DNA from: Paenibacillaceae bacterium
GTDB taxonomy: Bacteria; Bacillota; Bacilli; Paenibacillales; Paenibacillaceae
DNA: 53,320 bases
Reading direction: 5' to 3'
Assembly (NCBI GenBank): GCA_004134985.1
Contig: REGQ01000039.1
Coordinates: forward strand, 1 to 53,320
Shown here: piece after piece, positions 32,879-40,796 of the stretch
How the letters are laid out: the number at the start of each line of letters is the position of its first letter
Numbering within the stretch: the first letter of the stretch is position 1
Translations under genes and position numbers: made by a program
Notes under the pieces: model-generated
What the model was told of the DNA's origin: nothing
The model's input: only the letters and a program-made list of their open reading frames with translations
The model's database searches: none

Positions 32879-33915
32879 CTTATTCCCTCCAGACTCAACA
32901 GCATTTGCCGCCATTCACTGGCACAGCGCGCAACCGTATAATGCGATCTGGCGAACAAGGTGGCTTGCTCGCGAATACGGAGGCGAAGCGGTTCATCTTC
33001 AATGAGCCGGCTGATTGCCTCCACCCATGCTTCACTCGTATGCTCGACCAGCAAGCCGGTAATTTCGTGTTGCACGCAATCGGAATAGGTGGGCATCCTG
33101 CTGTAAATTCCGGGAATACCGCATGCTGAATATTCACGGAATTTGTTATTTGATTTGCATCGATTGTATAGCGTATCCTCCAGCGGCGCGATGCCGAAGT
33201 CCCATGCCCGGCCGCATAGAAAGGGGAGATACTGTTTGTATTCCCTGCCGCCTGCAAAGTAGACCGCACGCCGGTGGGCGAGCAGCTCGGCGGGAACAAA
33301 CCCATGAAATTCCAGTCTGATTTCCTTGCCGTATTTGCGCAGCACTTCCTGCAGCGCCGGTATAATGACAGTGAAATCATTTTCCTTCGCGGACCCTTCA
33401 TAGCCGATAATGAGCCCTTGGCTGTTTCTTGTTTTTGGCACGGGAGGCTCGATTAAGCTGAAATCTACACTGGCCTGAATACAGCAAACATTGTTGTTGT
33501 ACTCCTCGCGTATCAGCTCAGCAAAATAAGGCGACCCGACCCGGATCATGTCTGCTTTCTTCAGAAATGAAGTGAATGTAAACCGTCTTTCCGGCTCGGC
33601 CATCGTGATGCCAAACCCTCGCTTGGGCAAGTGAAGGAAATGATCATCGATGCTGTACACCACAGGTATGCCTTCGCTCTGGGCTGCCTTCAGCAAACGC
33701 AAGGATTCAGTCGTCGTGTTGCGCAGAAAGACAATGACATTGGCCTCGCACAGATCCTGTTCAGTTACGTCATATTCCGGCAGTGTCTTGTATTCAATCT
33801 CTCCTCGCGCTTGCAGTTCATCGAAAGGCAGTTTAATGCCAATTTGAAAGGAGGGCAGCCTCTCCGAGGGAGGAACAACAAGTATCCGAAGGGGGGAAGA
33901 ATTCACCTTGCTCAT
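32875..33915 (-). CDS. GT-B glycosyltransferase, paralogue A
   Basis: The protein has 346 residues. It shares a clear pattern with the 35150-36169 protein: LPSFQIGIKLPF near the start, then NVIVFLRN, VVYSIDDHFLHLPK, ASVDFSLI, LIIGYEGSAKENDF and WDFGIAPLEDTLYNRCKSNNKFREYSACGIPGIYS (described here in pieces). The last block is the sugar-nucleotide site of GT4-like enzymes. It is coupled to the methyltransferase by a 4-bp overlap. ATG 33915 follows AGGAGAGG. A CATATACTG element at about 33953-33961 on the minus strand resembles the motif before paralogue B. Confidence 0.83.
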   Translation of the reverse strand: MSKVNSSPLRILVVPPSERLPSFQIGIKLPFDELQARGEIEYKTLPEYDVTEQDLCEANVIVFLRNTTTESLRLLKAAQSEGIPVVYSIDDHFLHLPKRGFGITMAEPERRFTFTSFLKKADMIRVGSPYFAELIREEYNNNVCCIQASVDFSLIEPPVPKTRNSQGLIIGYEGSAKENDFTVIIPALQEVLRKYGKEIRLEFHGFVPAELLAHRRAVYFAGGREYKQYLPFLCGRAWDFGIAPLEDTLYNRCKSNNKFREYSACGIPGIYSRMPTYSDCVQHEITGLLVEHTSEAWVEAISRLIEDEPLRLRIREQATLFARSHYTVARCASEWRQMLLSLEGIR

Positions 33916-34055
33916 AACACCTCTCCTTGCTCTGTTAATCATCTTTTCACACAGTATATGAACGATTGTCATGTCTCTGTAACGGCATATGTACATATAG
34001 CCCAAGCATGCTGCCGCCAGTTGAAATAAACTATGGAGAGGAGGGAGCGACGTCG

Positions 34056-35138
34056 ATGGGAGAAGAGAAGGAAATTACCGGCAAGCTGATCGGTCGAAAG
34101 TGGAGAAAAGGCGATTTTTCAGCAAAGGTCGGGGCTGCGCTTCAGGATAAGGTGTATTTGAGCAAAGAGCAGCGAATCAACTTGAAGGATTCCTTTAAAA
34201 GCAGCATATGGAGACTGGAGATGACAAGCAGGAAGCAGACGTATCCTGTAATTTTGAAAATATTCAAAACATTAACGAGAACAGAAAGCTGGATTGAATT
34301 AAATATGTACCAGAATGGAGCGGCTGTCTTTGATGGACTTTTGCCGGAAATCTATTTTATCGAGCCTGAGGTGAGCGGGGATTCGTGCTGGGTAGCGATG
34401 GAATATGTTCGTCCGCTTAAAGAGCAAGTTAAACTTACGCCCGGCCAATTTGCCAACATTATCCCCTCGCTTGCAGAAATGCACTCGAGAACATTTCAGG
34501 ACAGGTACCAGAGTTGGCAATCGCTGTTTGAGGGATGGTTGCCGATCTACGAAGGCGACGCACTGCAGTCAGAGCGAATGGTCACAAGGGAAAAAGCCGG
34601 CGCGATGCTGGAAGAGGCCATGCAAAGAGAAGACTTGAAGGAGAAGCTGTCCGAGTCTTATCCTACGCTAGTTAAGCTGCTGGAGAGGGGTCCGATCTAT
34701 TTCCCGGAGCTGATCGAGGCCGGGCAATGTATTGTTCATAGCGATCTGCAGACAACCAATATGGGTTGCAACCAGATCGGGCAAAGCAGTTGGGATATCC
34801 GCTTTACCGATTGGGAAGGGGCGAAATATGCGCCGTGCTGGTTTGATATGGTCAATCTTGTGGGCGTATTTCTGGCCTATCGGAAAGAATGGAGAGGTCA
34901 AGAGGAACAAATCGTGAAGGAATGCGCGATACTGTACGCCAAAGAAATGAAGAAGCGAGGAATAGCGTTTCGGCTAGACCCTGTGAAGCTGTACAAAATG
35001 GCTTATCTGCAAAGAATACTGGAGAAAAGCTTATATTTGCAGCTGCATTGGTCTGTCAATGAAATCAAGAATGCCGTGTTGCTAGACGGATATCTGGAGA
35101 AAGTAAATAAGTGGGGAAAAGAGCTCGAGCTGCTCTGA
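34056..35138 (+). CDS. APH/CotS-like kinase-fold protein, paralogue 2
   Basis: The protein has 360 residues and is closely related along its whole length to the kinase at 26423-27505. The shared blocks are LKDSFKSSIW, VILKIFKT, WIELNMY versus LVELNML, LAEMH, HSDLQTTNMGC, TDWEGAKYAPCWFDMVNL and LAYRK. The catalytic Asp, Asn and the DWE metal site are intact. It lies between paralogous glycosyltransferases A and B, on the opposite strand, and is convergent with B, the two stop codons being 11 bp apart. ATG 34056 is chosen behind GAGGAGGGAG rather than the ORF start at 33966. It probably phosphorylates a sugar or a spore-surface component; the substrate is unknown. Confidence 0.82.
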   Translation: MGEEKEITGKLIGRKWRKGDFSAKVGAALQDKVYLSKEQRINLKDSFKSSIWRLEMTSRKQTYPVILKIFKTLTRTESWIELNMYQNGAAVFDGLLPEIYFIEPEVSGDSCWVAMEYVRPLKEQVKLTPGQFANIIPSLAEMHSRTFQDRYQSWQSLFEGWLPIYEGDALQSERMVTREKAGAMLEEAMQREDLKEKLSESYPTLVKLLERGPIYFPELIEAGQCIVHSDLQTTNMGCNQIGQSSWDIRFTDWEGAKYAPCWFDMVNLVGVFLAYRKEWRGQEEQIVKECAILYAKEMKKRGIAFRLDPVKLYKMAYLQRILEKSLYLQLHWSVNEIKNAVLLDGYLEKVNKWGKELELL

Positions 35139-35149
35139 TCCCCTTTTGC

Positions 35150-36169
35150 TTACCTCAGCAGCATTTTGCGCCATTTCTCTGCACAGACATCAATATTGAA
35201 TTTTGACCGCGCCGTTTTATACGCATTTTTTTGAATCCCTTTCCGCAGTTGGGGGTTATCGATCAGCAGCTTAATTCCTCGATACCACCCTTCCTCAGTG
35301 TCCTGAACAATGATCCCGTTTTCCTGGTGCGTAACGGAGCCTGCATAGGCTGGCGAATCACTATAGACCCCAGCAATCGAACAGGCGGCATACTCCCTGA
35401 ATTTGTTGTTTGTTTTGCAGTTGTGGAGCAGTGTGTTCTGCAATGGAGCAAGTCCAATATCCCAGCCTGAAGTATAGAGCTCCTTAACAAACTCCCGGTA
35501 GTCTGTAATGCTCTTGCGGGATCTAACGTTCTTATGACCCGCCAGAGCCGGGGGCGTATAGCCGAAAAACTCCAACCTGACTTTAGAGGGGTATTCTTTT
35601 AATATGCGCCGCATCGCAGGGACAACCTTGCCGAAGGCGTCAGGCTTTGGCCCGCCTGCATATCCAATGACGATAGCAGATTTGTTGGAAGCCGGCTTTT
35701 TCAGCTTATCAAACAAGGAAAAGTCGACACAACCGGGGAAGCTCACGACATTTTTTTTGCGATAGTGTTTGCGGATATAGTTGGCGAAATATTGCGACGG
35801 CGCCCTGACGACGCTTGAACGCTGGATGAAGTGAAGATAGGCTCTTTTATTTTCCGGCTGGTGATACACCTTCCCAAGCGGAGTGTTTTTTGGAATGGCA
35901 AGAAAATGATCGTCGATACAATAGACGGTTTTCTTGTTCAACTGGTTGGCCAACTTGAGAAATCGGTAAACACCGGGACTATAGGAGCGGACAAACACTA
36001 CGATGTCTACAGCGGCAATCGTTTCCTTGGTGATGTCTTGTTCTGATTTTGTCTCGAAGGTAAGAACGCCTTTTCTCCTCAGGTGACGGAATGGCAGCGA
36101 GATGCCGATTTTAAACGAAGGCAGATGCACTGGACCGATAATGAGCACCTTGGGTCGGGATTTGGACAT
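35150..36169 (-). CDS. GT-B glycosyltransferase, paralogue B
   Basis: The protein has 339 residues. It matches paralogue A block by block: LPSFKIGISLPF, DIVVFVRS, TVYCIDDHFLAIPK, GCVDFSLF, IVIGYAGGPKPDAF, then WDIGLAPLQNTLLHNCKTNN and KFREYAACSIAGVYSDSP. The C-terminal end (CAEKWRKMLL versus CASEWRQMLL) also matches. It is a single-gene unit behind AAAGGAGG. A CATATACTA element 32-40 bp before the start is an exact CATANNNTA. The conserved R-x-Y-S-A-C or EYAACS loop marks the UDP-sugar site. Donor and acceptor are unknown. Confidence 0.83.
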   Translation of the reverse strand: MSKSRPKVLIIGPVHLPSFKIGISLPFRHLRRKGVLTFETKSEQDITKETIAAVDIVVFVRSYSPGVYRFLKLANQLNKKTVYCIDDHFLAIPKNTPLGKVYHQPENKRAYLHFIQRSSVVRAPSQYFANYIRKHYRKKNVVSFPGCVDFSLFDKLKKPASNKSAIVIGYAGGPKPDAFGKVVPAMRRILKEYPSKVRLEFFGYTPPALAGHKNVRSRKSITDYREFVKELYTSGWDIGLAPLQNTLLHNCKTNNKFREYAACSIAGVYSDSPAYAGSVTHQENGIIVQDTEEGWYRGIKLLIDNPQLRKGIQKNAYKTARSKFNIDVCAEKWRKMLLR

Positions 36170-36199
36170 ACCATCAAAGACCTCCTTTCAATGATAGAT

Positions 36200-36208
36200 T
36201 AGTATATG
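36200..36208 (-). promoter_or_regulatory. Sigma-K-like -10 element (CATATACTA)
   Basis: An exact CATANNNTA lies on the minus strand, 31 bp before the start of glycosyltransferase B. A related CATATACTG precedes paralogue A at a similar distance. The -35 side is not convincing. Confidence 0.4.
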
Positions 36209-36460
36209 AATTGGTATAACTGAAGCAACGGCGAGTGCACAAGTTGGCCAAAACAAACGCAAAGATGGGGAACTCTTGCGGATAAAGATGAAGGATCACA
36301 TTGCTAAGCCACTCTTATGACAAGCTTGGCGTTTTTTGTTACATAATTATAAACATATTATATATATCAAATGTTTTTTTTGTGTTCAATGCTTTAATAT
36401 TTCGAAAAAATCAATTATCTATGCAGTATGAGTCTTTGTGAGCATGCATAGACTAATATG

Positions 36461-36500
36461 TTTGTCGTAATTTGTCGTAAAAGAGGAGCTTTTGTCGAAA
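36461..36500 (+). promoter_or_regulatory. Three phased Spo0A-box-like repeats
   Basis: TTTGTCGTAA occurs at 36461-36470 and again at 36471-36480, and TTTGTCGAAA at 36491-36500, so all three lie on the same helical face at offsets 0, 10 and 30 bp. The third contains a perfect 0A box TGTCGAA; the first two differ by one base (TGTCGTA). An AT-rich segment with TATAAT (36522-36527) follows. The rest of 36209-36460 is AT-rich and shows no gene. Confidence 0.6.
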
Positions 36501-36580
36501 CACTTGTAATATCTATATAAATATAATAAACATATATATGAGTGGTGTTCTGCCACAGATTAATCGGAATGGAGGTGAAA

Positions 36581-36613
36581 ATGAAAGCGGTATCTGTTTA
36601 CTACAACTTATAA
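36581..36613 (+). CDS. Ten-codon leader ORF before the GxGYxYP gene
   Basis: ATG 36581 lies 4 bp after a near-perfect GGAGGTGA ribosome site and encodes MKAVSVYYNL before TAA (36611-36613). The stop is 2 bp before the AAGGAG site of the secreted protein gene. A well-placed ribosome site on so short an ORF suggests a leader peptide coupling or gating translation downstream. It could also be chance. Confidence 0.45.
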   Translation: MKAVSVYYNL

Positions 36614-36632
36614 ATAAGGAGACGTGAAAATT

Positions 36633-38675
36633 GTGAATCGAAATCTTGCTATCTTGTGTATCACCGTGATTGTTACAGCGATGCTGTCATTCAGCGCATC
36701 CGCTGCTGACGACAAAAAGCACGGCAGCTCCATAAGCTGGCCTAAAAAGCAAGCGCTACCAAATTTTCAACAGCCCAAACATCTGGATGTCGTTGATGTT
36801 TATGAAGAATCCGGGGACATCAAGCTGCTGATGACCACCCTTCAGGGCATCGTCAACCGGGAAAGGCCGCGGATTTATGTGATTCAGAATAAAGTTGACC
36901 CATGGCTAAATGATCTGAAAGTTCCTTTCAAACGTCATACCGATGCGATGGATGTCTTCAAAAAGTATATTAAAGAAGTCAAAGGCATCATTGTCTACGA
37001 TCCGAAAGTTCCGGATTCCATTAATGTGGCGACGACACTGGCCGGGTTAAAAAATGCGGTTGTAGCTAGTCCCGAACTGGCAAAGCAATTGACCGCGAAA
37101 CCTTATCGGCTTAAAGTAATTGACAACTTGCAGGGCAAATTTAAGGATCGAATGGATGCCTATACATGGCAATATGAAAACTTGTGGAAACATACCACAC
37201 AAAGAATGCTGGTTGGGCTAAGTCCTGATACATCGATCCCCCTCCCGCCAGGAATTCCCCAATCGTTCAAGACGGTTGCGGTTGAGCAGAAACAAGTGAG
37301 GGACGGGGAAAACCGGAAAGTCTATGACCTGGATTTGTCTTCTTTCCTGGGCAATGAGGCTGTATATCTTCGCTTTGACGATGCGTTCCCACAGGATGGC
37401 TGGGGGCCAGCTGTTCATGAAGTAGTCGTGAAAGCAGACGGAAAGGTGATTACCCAATTCAAAACCGGCTCTGCTGAAGAAGAAAAAGCGCTCTATGATC
37501 GACACGGCTCGAAGTTTTTGCCTGGCAGCGACCACCGTTTTGTTGATCACGGCAACTACTTTGTGTACGAGTTCAAGCCGCCGACAGGTACAAAGCAGCT
37601 GCAGGTCTCTGTTGAAATGTGGAATCAGTTTAAAGTAAGCGCAGGCAATGTCCGTCCACTCTCATCCGAACAGAAGGAGCCTTATGGGTATTTGCGCGAT
37701 TACGCCGTCGCTAACAAAGCCATGGTGTTCTGGCTGTCTACGAATGTGCCGGAGCAAAAGGCGCTCTTCGAGAAAATTTTGTCCGATGTTGAGCCAGGTA
37801 CTCCTTATATGGGATGGTTCGACAACGACTTCGAAGGCGAGACTGCAGGCATCGATTTGACTTCCAAGCACAGTGTTTATGTGCTGCCTTCCGACTGGTT
37901 TCACAACATGACTGTCTTCTCGGGGACGAAACCGAAGCAGCATGAATTGAAGAAAACTGCGACACCAAAACTGCAAAATAAAATTTATGTGACGTACACA
38001 TTTGGCGAGGGAGACAATCTGCAATACGATCTGAATCATATGCGCAATCTGTGGGATGACCCAGCACGGGGCAAAGTACCTATTAACTGGACATCAAGCC
38101 CGATGCTCTATGATGCTGCCCCTGCTGTCCTGAATTATTATCAGAAGACGGCAACCAAAAATGATTTGCTGGTCGCTGGCCCATCTGGTGCTGCCTACTT
38201 CAGCCCTCATGCTTGGCCGGAAAATACGCTTGCAGATTTCATGAAAAATACGTATAGCTATCTGAAGAAAAGCAAGATGTCCTATCCATTCGTGCTGAAC
38301 CGGGATGTTGACCAAGATCTCATGCTCAGCGACTCGAAGGCTTCGATGTATGAACGCTACTATAAAGTTCCCGGCTTGTTCCTCGGCATGGGAGAGGAGC
38401 GAGGCGTCGAAATCATTAACGGAACGCTTCCTGTATCATTGTTGAGCGGAATCGGAACGGTTAATGACGGCAAGAAGCTGTTGGCTGATGCCAAGGCGGA
38501 TTGGGATGGAAAATCACCATTATTCCTCTCGCTAGGCATTAACGCCTGGGGGATGACACCGTCGGATGTATTGGAGATTACAGAGTCTTTGGGGCCGGAA
38601 TTCCAGGTAGTCAAGGCGGACGACTATTTCTCACTCCTCCGGAAAGCCTATGGACTGACCCCGATGGCCAAGTAA
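36633..38675 (+). CDS. Secreted GxGYxYP-family protein (putative glycoside hydrolase)
   Basis: The protein has about 680 residues. A signal peptide (about 1-25, ending SASAADD) precedes an N-terminal domain with the family block LLMTTLQGIVNRERPRIYVI. A beta-rich insert (about 200-330) may bind carbohydrate. The C-terminal catalytic-like domain carries LLVAGPSGAAYFSP, where the eponymous GxGYxYP motif is changed to GAAYFSP, then PFVLNRDVDQDLM and SLLSGIGTVNDGK. Family members are thought to act on carbohydrates outside the cell, with no defined reaction. It precedes a carbohydrate ABC system. Start: GTG 36633 (or GTG 36624) behind AAGGAG. Upstream 0A-like boxes suggest control at the onset of sporulation or biofilm growth. 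Confidence 0.82.
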   Translation: MNRNLAILCITVIVTAMLSFSASAADDKKHGSSISWPKKQALPNFQQPKHLDVVDVYEESGDIKLLMTTLQGIVNRERPRIYVIQNKVDPWLNDLKVPFKRHTDAMDVFKKYIKEVKGIIVYDPKVPDSINVATTLAGLKNAVVASPELAKQLTAKPYRLKVIDNLQGKFKDRMDAYTWQYENLWKHTTQRMLVGLSPDTSIPLPPGIPQSFKTVAVEQKQVRDGENRKVYDLDLSSFLGNEAVYLRFDDAFPQDGWGPAVHEVVVKADGKVITQFKTGSAEEEKALYDRHGSKFLPGSDHRFVDHGNYFVYEFKPPTGTKQLQVSVEMWNQFKVSAGNVRPLSSEQKEPYGYLRDYAVANKAMVFWLSTNVPEQKALFEKILSDVEPGTPYMGWFDNDFEGETAGIDLTSKHSVYVLPSDWFHNMTVFSGTKPKQHELKKTATPKLQNKIYVTYTFGEGDNLQYDLNHMRNLWDDPARGKVPINWTSSPMLYDAAPAVLNYYQKTATKNDLLVAGPSGAAYFSPHAWPENTLADFMKNTYSYLKKSKMSYPFVLNRDVDQDLMLSDSKASMYERYYKVPGLFLGMGEERGVEIINGTLPVSLLSGIGTVNDGKKLLADAKADWDGKSPLFLSLGINAWGMTPSDVLEITESLGPEFQVVKADDYFSLLRKAYGLTPMAK

Positions 38676-38701
38676 AAGGAAGCTATCAAAAATATTGAAA
38701 C

Positions 38702-38750
38702 AACAGGGCATCGCCCAAGGTCAATAACCTTGAGCGATGCCCTGTTTTAA
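38702..38750 (+). terminator. Terminator after the GxGYxYP gene
   Basis: ACAGGGCATCGC and GCGATGCCCTGT form a perfect 12-bp stem capped by a CAAGG/CCTTG inner stem and followed by TTTTAAT and TTTTTT. Confidence 0.9.
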
Positions 38751-38882
38751 TGTTTTTTCGGCTTGCCCTGGTCATTTCGTTAGAAAGTGAAAGAAATCGC
38801 ACGTCTCCCTCATTTAAGTGCAAGCTGCCAGCCTCTATAATGCAGTTATCGAATTCAGATTCTACGTCAAAGAGGTGCAGAC

Positions 38883-39767
38883 ATGAAGTCTTACGCAAAT
38901 GTGACCGGCTATTTATTTATTTCCCCATTTCTGATCGGATTTTTTGTGCTTACGTTTTATCCAATGCTGCAATCGTTATATTTTTCATTTACTGATTATT
39001 CGCTGCTCGAACCTGGACGCTGGGTGGGCACGAACAATTATGTAAGAATGTTTACGGCGGACCCGAATTTCGCCACCTCGCTGGGCATTACGTTTACGTA
39101 CGTGATGTTCGCCGTACCGCTCAAGCTGCTGTTCGCTTTGCTCGTAGCCATGTTTCTCAATAAGGAACTAAAGGGAATATCGGTCTACCGCACCCTTATT
39201 TATTTGCCTTCGCTCATCGGCGGCAGCATCGCTGTAGCTGTATTATGGAAAAATATTTTCGGAGCGGAAGGATTCGTCAGCAAGCTGTTCTCCTGGTTTG
39301 GTGTGGAAAACATGAGTATGGTAACGAACCCGCAAACAGCGCTCAGCACGTTAATTTTGCTGCAAGCCTGGCAGTTCGGCTCGGCGATGATCATTTTTCT
39401 GGCTGGTTTGAAACAAATTCCTCGTGAGCTGTATGAGGCATCATCGGTAGACGGGGCGAGCAAAGTCCGACAGTTTTTCAGTGTGACGCTGCCGATGCTG
39501 TCACCCATTATTTTGTTTAACTTGATTCTTGGCCTGATCGGTTCGTTCCAAATGTTCACGCAGGCGTTCGTTATTACAAAGGGCGGACCGCTGAAATCTA
39601 CGTATATGTATGCTTTGTATTTGTACGAGAAGGCGTTTGGCTCATTTCAGATGGGCTATGCTTCGGCGCTGGCCTGGGTGCTGCTGCTGATCATTGCTGC
39701 GGCGACGGCGATTAATTTTGCAATCTCCAGGTATTGGGTATTCTATGAAAACGAAGGGGGGAAATAA
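38883..39767 (+). CDS. Carbohydrate ABC transporter permease (MalF/UgpA type)
   Basis: The protein has 294 residues and six membrane helices. The EAA loop that docks with the ATPase is ELYEASSVDGASKVRQFFSVTLPMLSPII (read in parts: EASSVDGASK, then FFSVTLPML). LIYLPSLIGGSIAVAVLWKNIF is typical of the sugar-family first permease. It pairs with the following permease, which starts 2 bp later, to form the membrane channel of a carbohydrate importer. A TATAAT box at 38836-38841 and a ribosome site AAGAGGTG precede it. No ATP-binding subunit is encoded nearby, as is usual for this group, which shares an MsmK/MsmX-type ATPase. Confidence 0.93.
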   Translation: MKSYANVTGYLFISPFLIGFFVLTFYPMLQSLYFSFTDYSLLEPGRWVGTNNYVRMFTADPNFATSLGITFTYVMFAVPLKLLFALLVAMFLNKELKGISVYRTLIYLPSLIGGSIAVAVLWKNIFGAEGFVSKLFSWFGVENMSMVTNPQTALSTLILLQAWQFGSAMIIFLAGLKQIPRELYEASSVDGASKVRQFFSVTLPMLSPIILFNLILGLIGSFQMFTQAFVITKGGPLKSTYMYALYLYEKAFGSFQMGYASALAWVLLLIIAAATAINFAISRYWVFYENEGGK

Positions 39768-39769
39768 CG

Positions 39770-40615
39770 ATGACGTTCGGAACATGGATGAAACAGCGCA
39801 ATGTATCGACCCATCTGCTGATGATTGTAATTGGTTTGATCATGATTTATCCAATCATCTGGTGGATCGGGGCTTCACTCAAAACGAATGCGGAGATGAG
39901 CCTGCCAGGCTTATTCCCCAGCAATCCTCAGTGGAGCAACTTTGTTAAGGGCTGGACAGCTATTCCAAGTCATTCGTTCACCCGTTTCTATACGAACACA
40001 CTGATTATTGAATTGTTCAGCGTAGCCGGCTCAGTCCTTTCAGCCAGTCTGGTCGCCTTTGGATTTGCCCGCATCTCCTTTAGGCTGAGCAAGCTGTGGT
40101 TTGCGCTGCTCATGCTGACGATGATGATTCCTTCGCAGGTGATCATTATTCCGCAATATGTCATGTTCTTTGATCTGAATTGGATCAATACCTATCTGCC
40201 GATTATTGTTCCCAATTTCTTTGGCGGAGGCGCCTTCTTCGTCTTCCTGCTCGTGCAGTTTATCCGCAGCATCCCGCGAGAGCTCGATGAATCGGCCCGC
40301 ATTGACGGCTGCAGTACATTCGGCATCTATTGGAGAATTATTATGCCGCTGATCAAGCCAGCGCTGGTGACGGTGGCAATCTATTCCTTTCTGTGGACCT
40401 GGGACGACTTTTTTCAGCAGCTGTTGTATATTAACAGTGTGGACAAGTTTACGGTCGGGCTTGCGCTGCGGCTGTTCATGGATTCGCAATCAACGGTCGA
40501 ATGGGGGCAGATGCTGGCGATGTCGCTGCTGTCGGTCGTCCCCTCCTTTATCGTGTTCTTCCTCGCGCAGAAGCAATTTATTGAGGGAATTGCCACGACA
40601 GGGCTAAAAGGCTAA
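39770..40615 (+). CDS. Carbohydrate ABC transporter permease (MalG/UgpE type)
   Basis: The protein has 281 residues and six membrane helices. The docking loop ELDESARIDGCSTFGIYW-x-IIMPLIKPAL follows the EAA consensus. MIPSQVIIIPQYVMF and LNWINTYLPIIVPNFFGG are typical of the second permease in sugar importers, and the C-terminal QKQFIEGIATTGLKG is the usual ending of this subfamily. It is co-transcribed with the first permease. A strongly structured intercistronic RNA follows before the sensor kinase gene, and may set the ratio between the channel and regulatory genes. Confidence 0.94.
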   Translation: MTFGTWMKQRNVSTHLLMIVIGLIMIYPIIWWIGASLKTNAEMSLPGLFPSNPQWSNFVKGWTAIPSHSFTRFYTNTLIIELFSVAGSVLSASLVAFGFARISFRLSKLWFALLMLTMMIPSQVIIIPQYVMFFDLNWINTYLPIIVPNFFGGGAFFVFLLVQFIRSIPRELDESARIDGCSTFGIYWRIIMPLIKPALVTVAIYSFLWTWDDFFQQLLYINSVDKFTVGLALRLFMDSQSTVEWGQMLAMSLLSVVPSFIVFFLAQKQFIEGIATTGLKG

Positions 40616-40646
40616 AACAGCATAAGTGCAATCATCCAATTCAGAC

Positions 40647-40735
40647 AATGGACAGGGAGCGGCTCGCTCGTTGCCGATGACGACAGAACGTCATCAGGCA
40701 AGGGGAGGGCAGAGGTTCCCTTTGTCCATTTTTCC
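40647..40735 (+). ncRNA. Branched RNA structure between permease and sensor kinase genes
   Basis: A closing stem pairs AATGGACA (40647-40654) with TGTCCATT (40723-40730) and GGGA with TCCC across a 2-nt bulge. Inside are a small GAGCG-GCT-CGCTC hairpin and a long hairpin, TTGCCGATGACG (40671-40682) with CGTCATC and GGCAA (40689-40701, one bulged A). A T-run (TTTTT at 40729-40733) follows. The fold is a three-way junction ending as a terminator. It may be an attenuator, a partial terminator or an RNA-processing element. No known riboswitch class is recognised. Confidence 0.6.
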
Positions 40736-40796
40736 CGTCTTTGGCGGGTGCGTATATTAATTGCCGTTCCAAGCGGCGCAGGGAGGCTGTTCGCGA

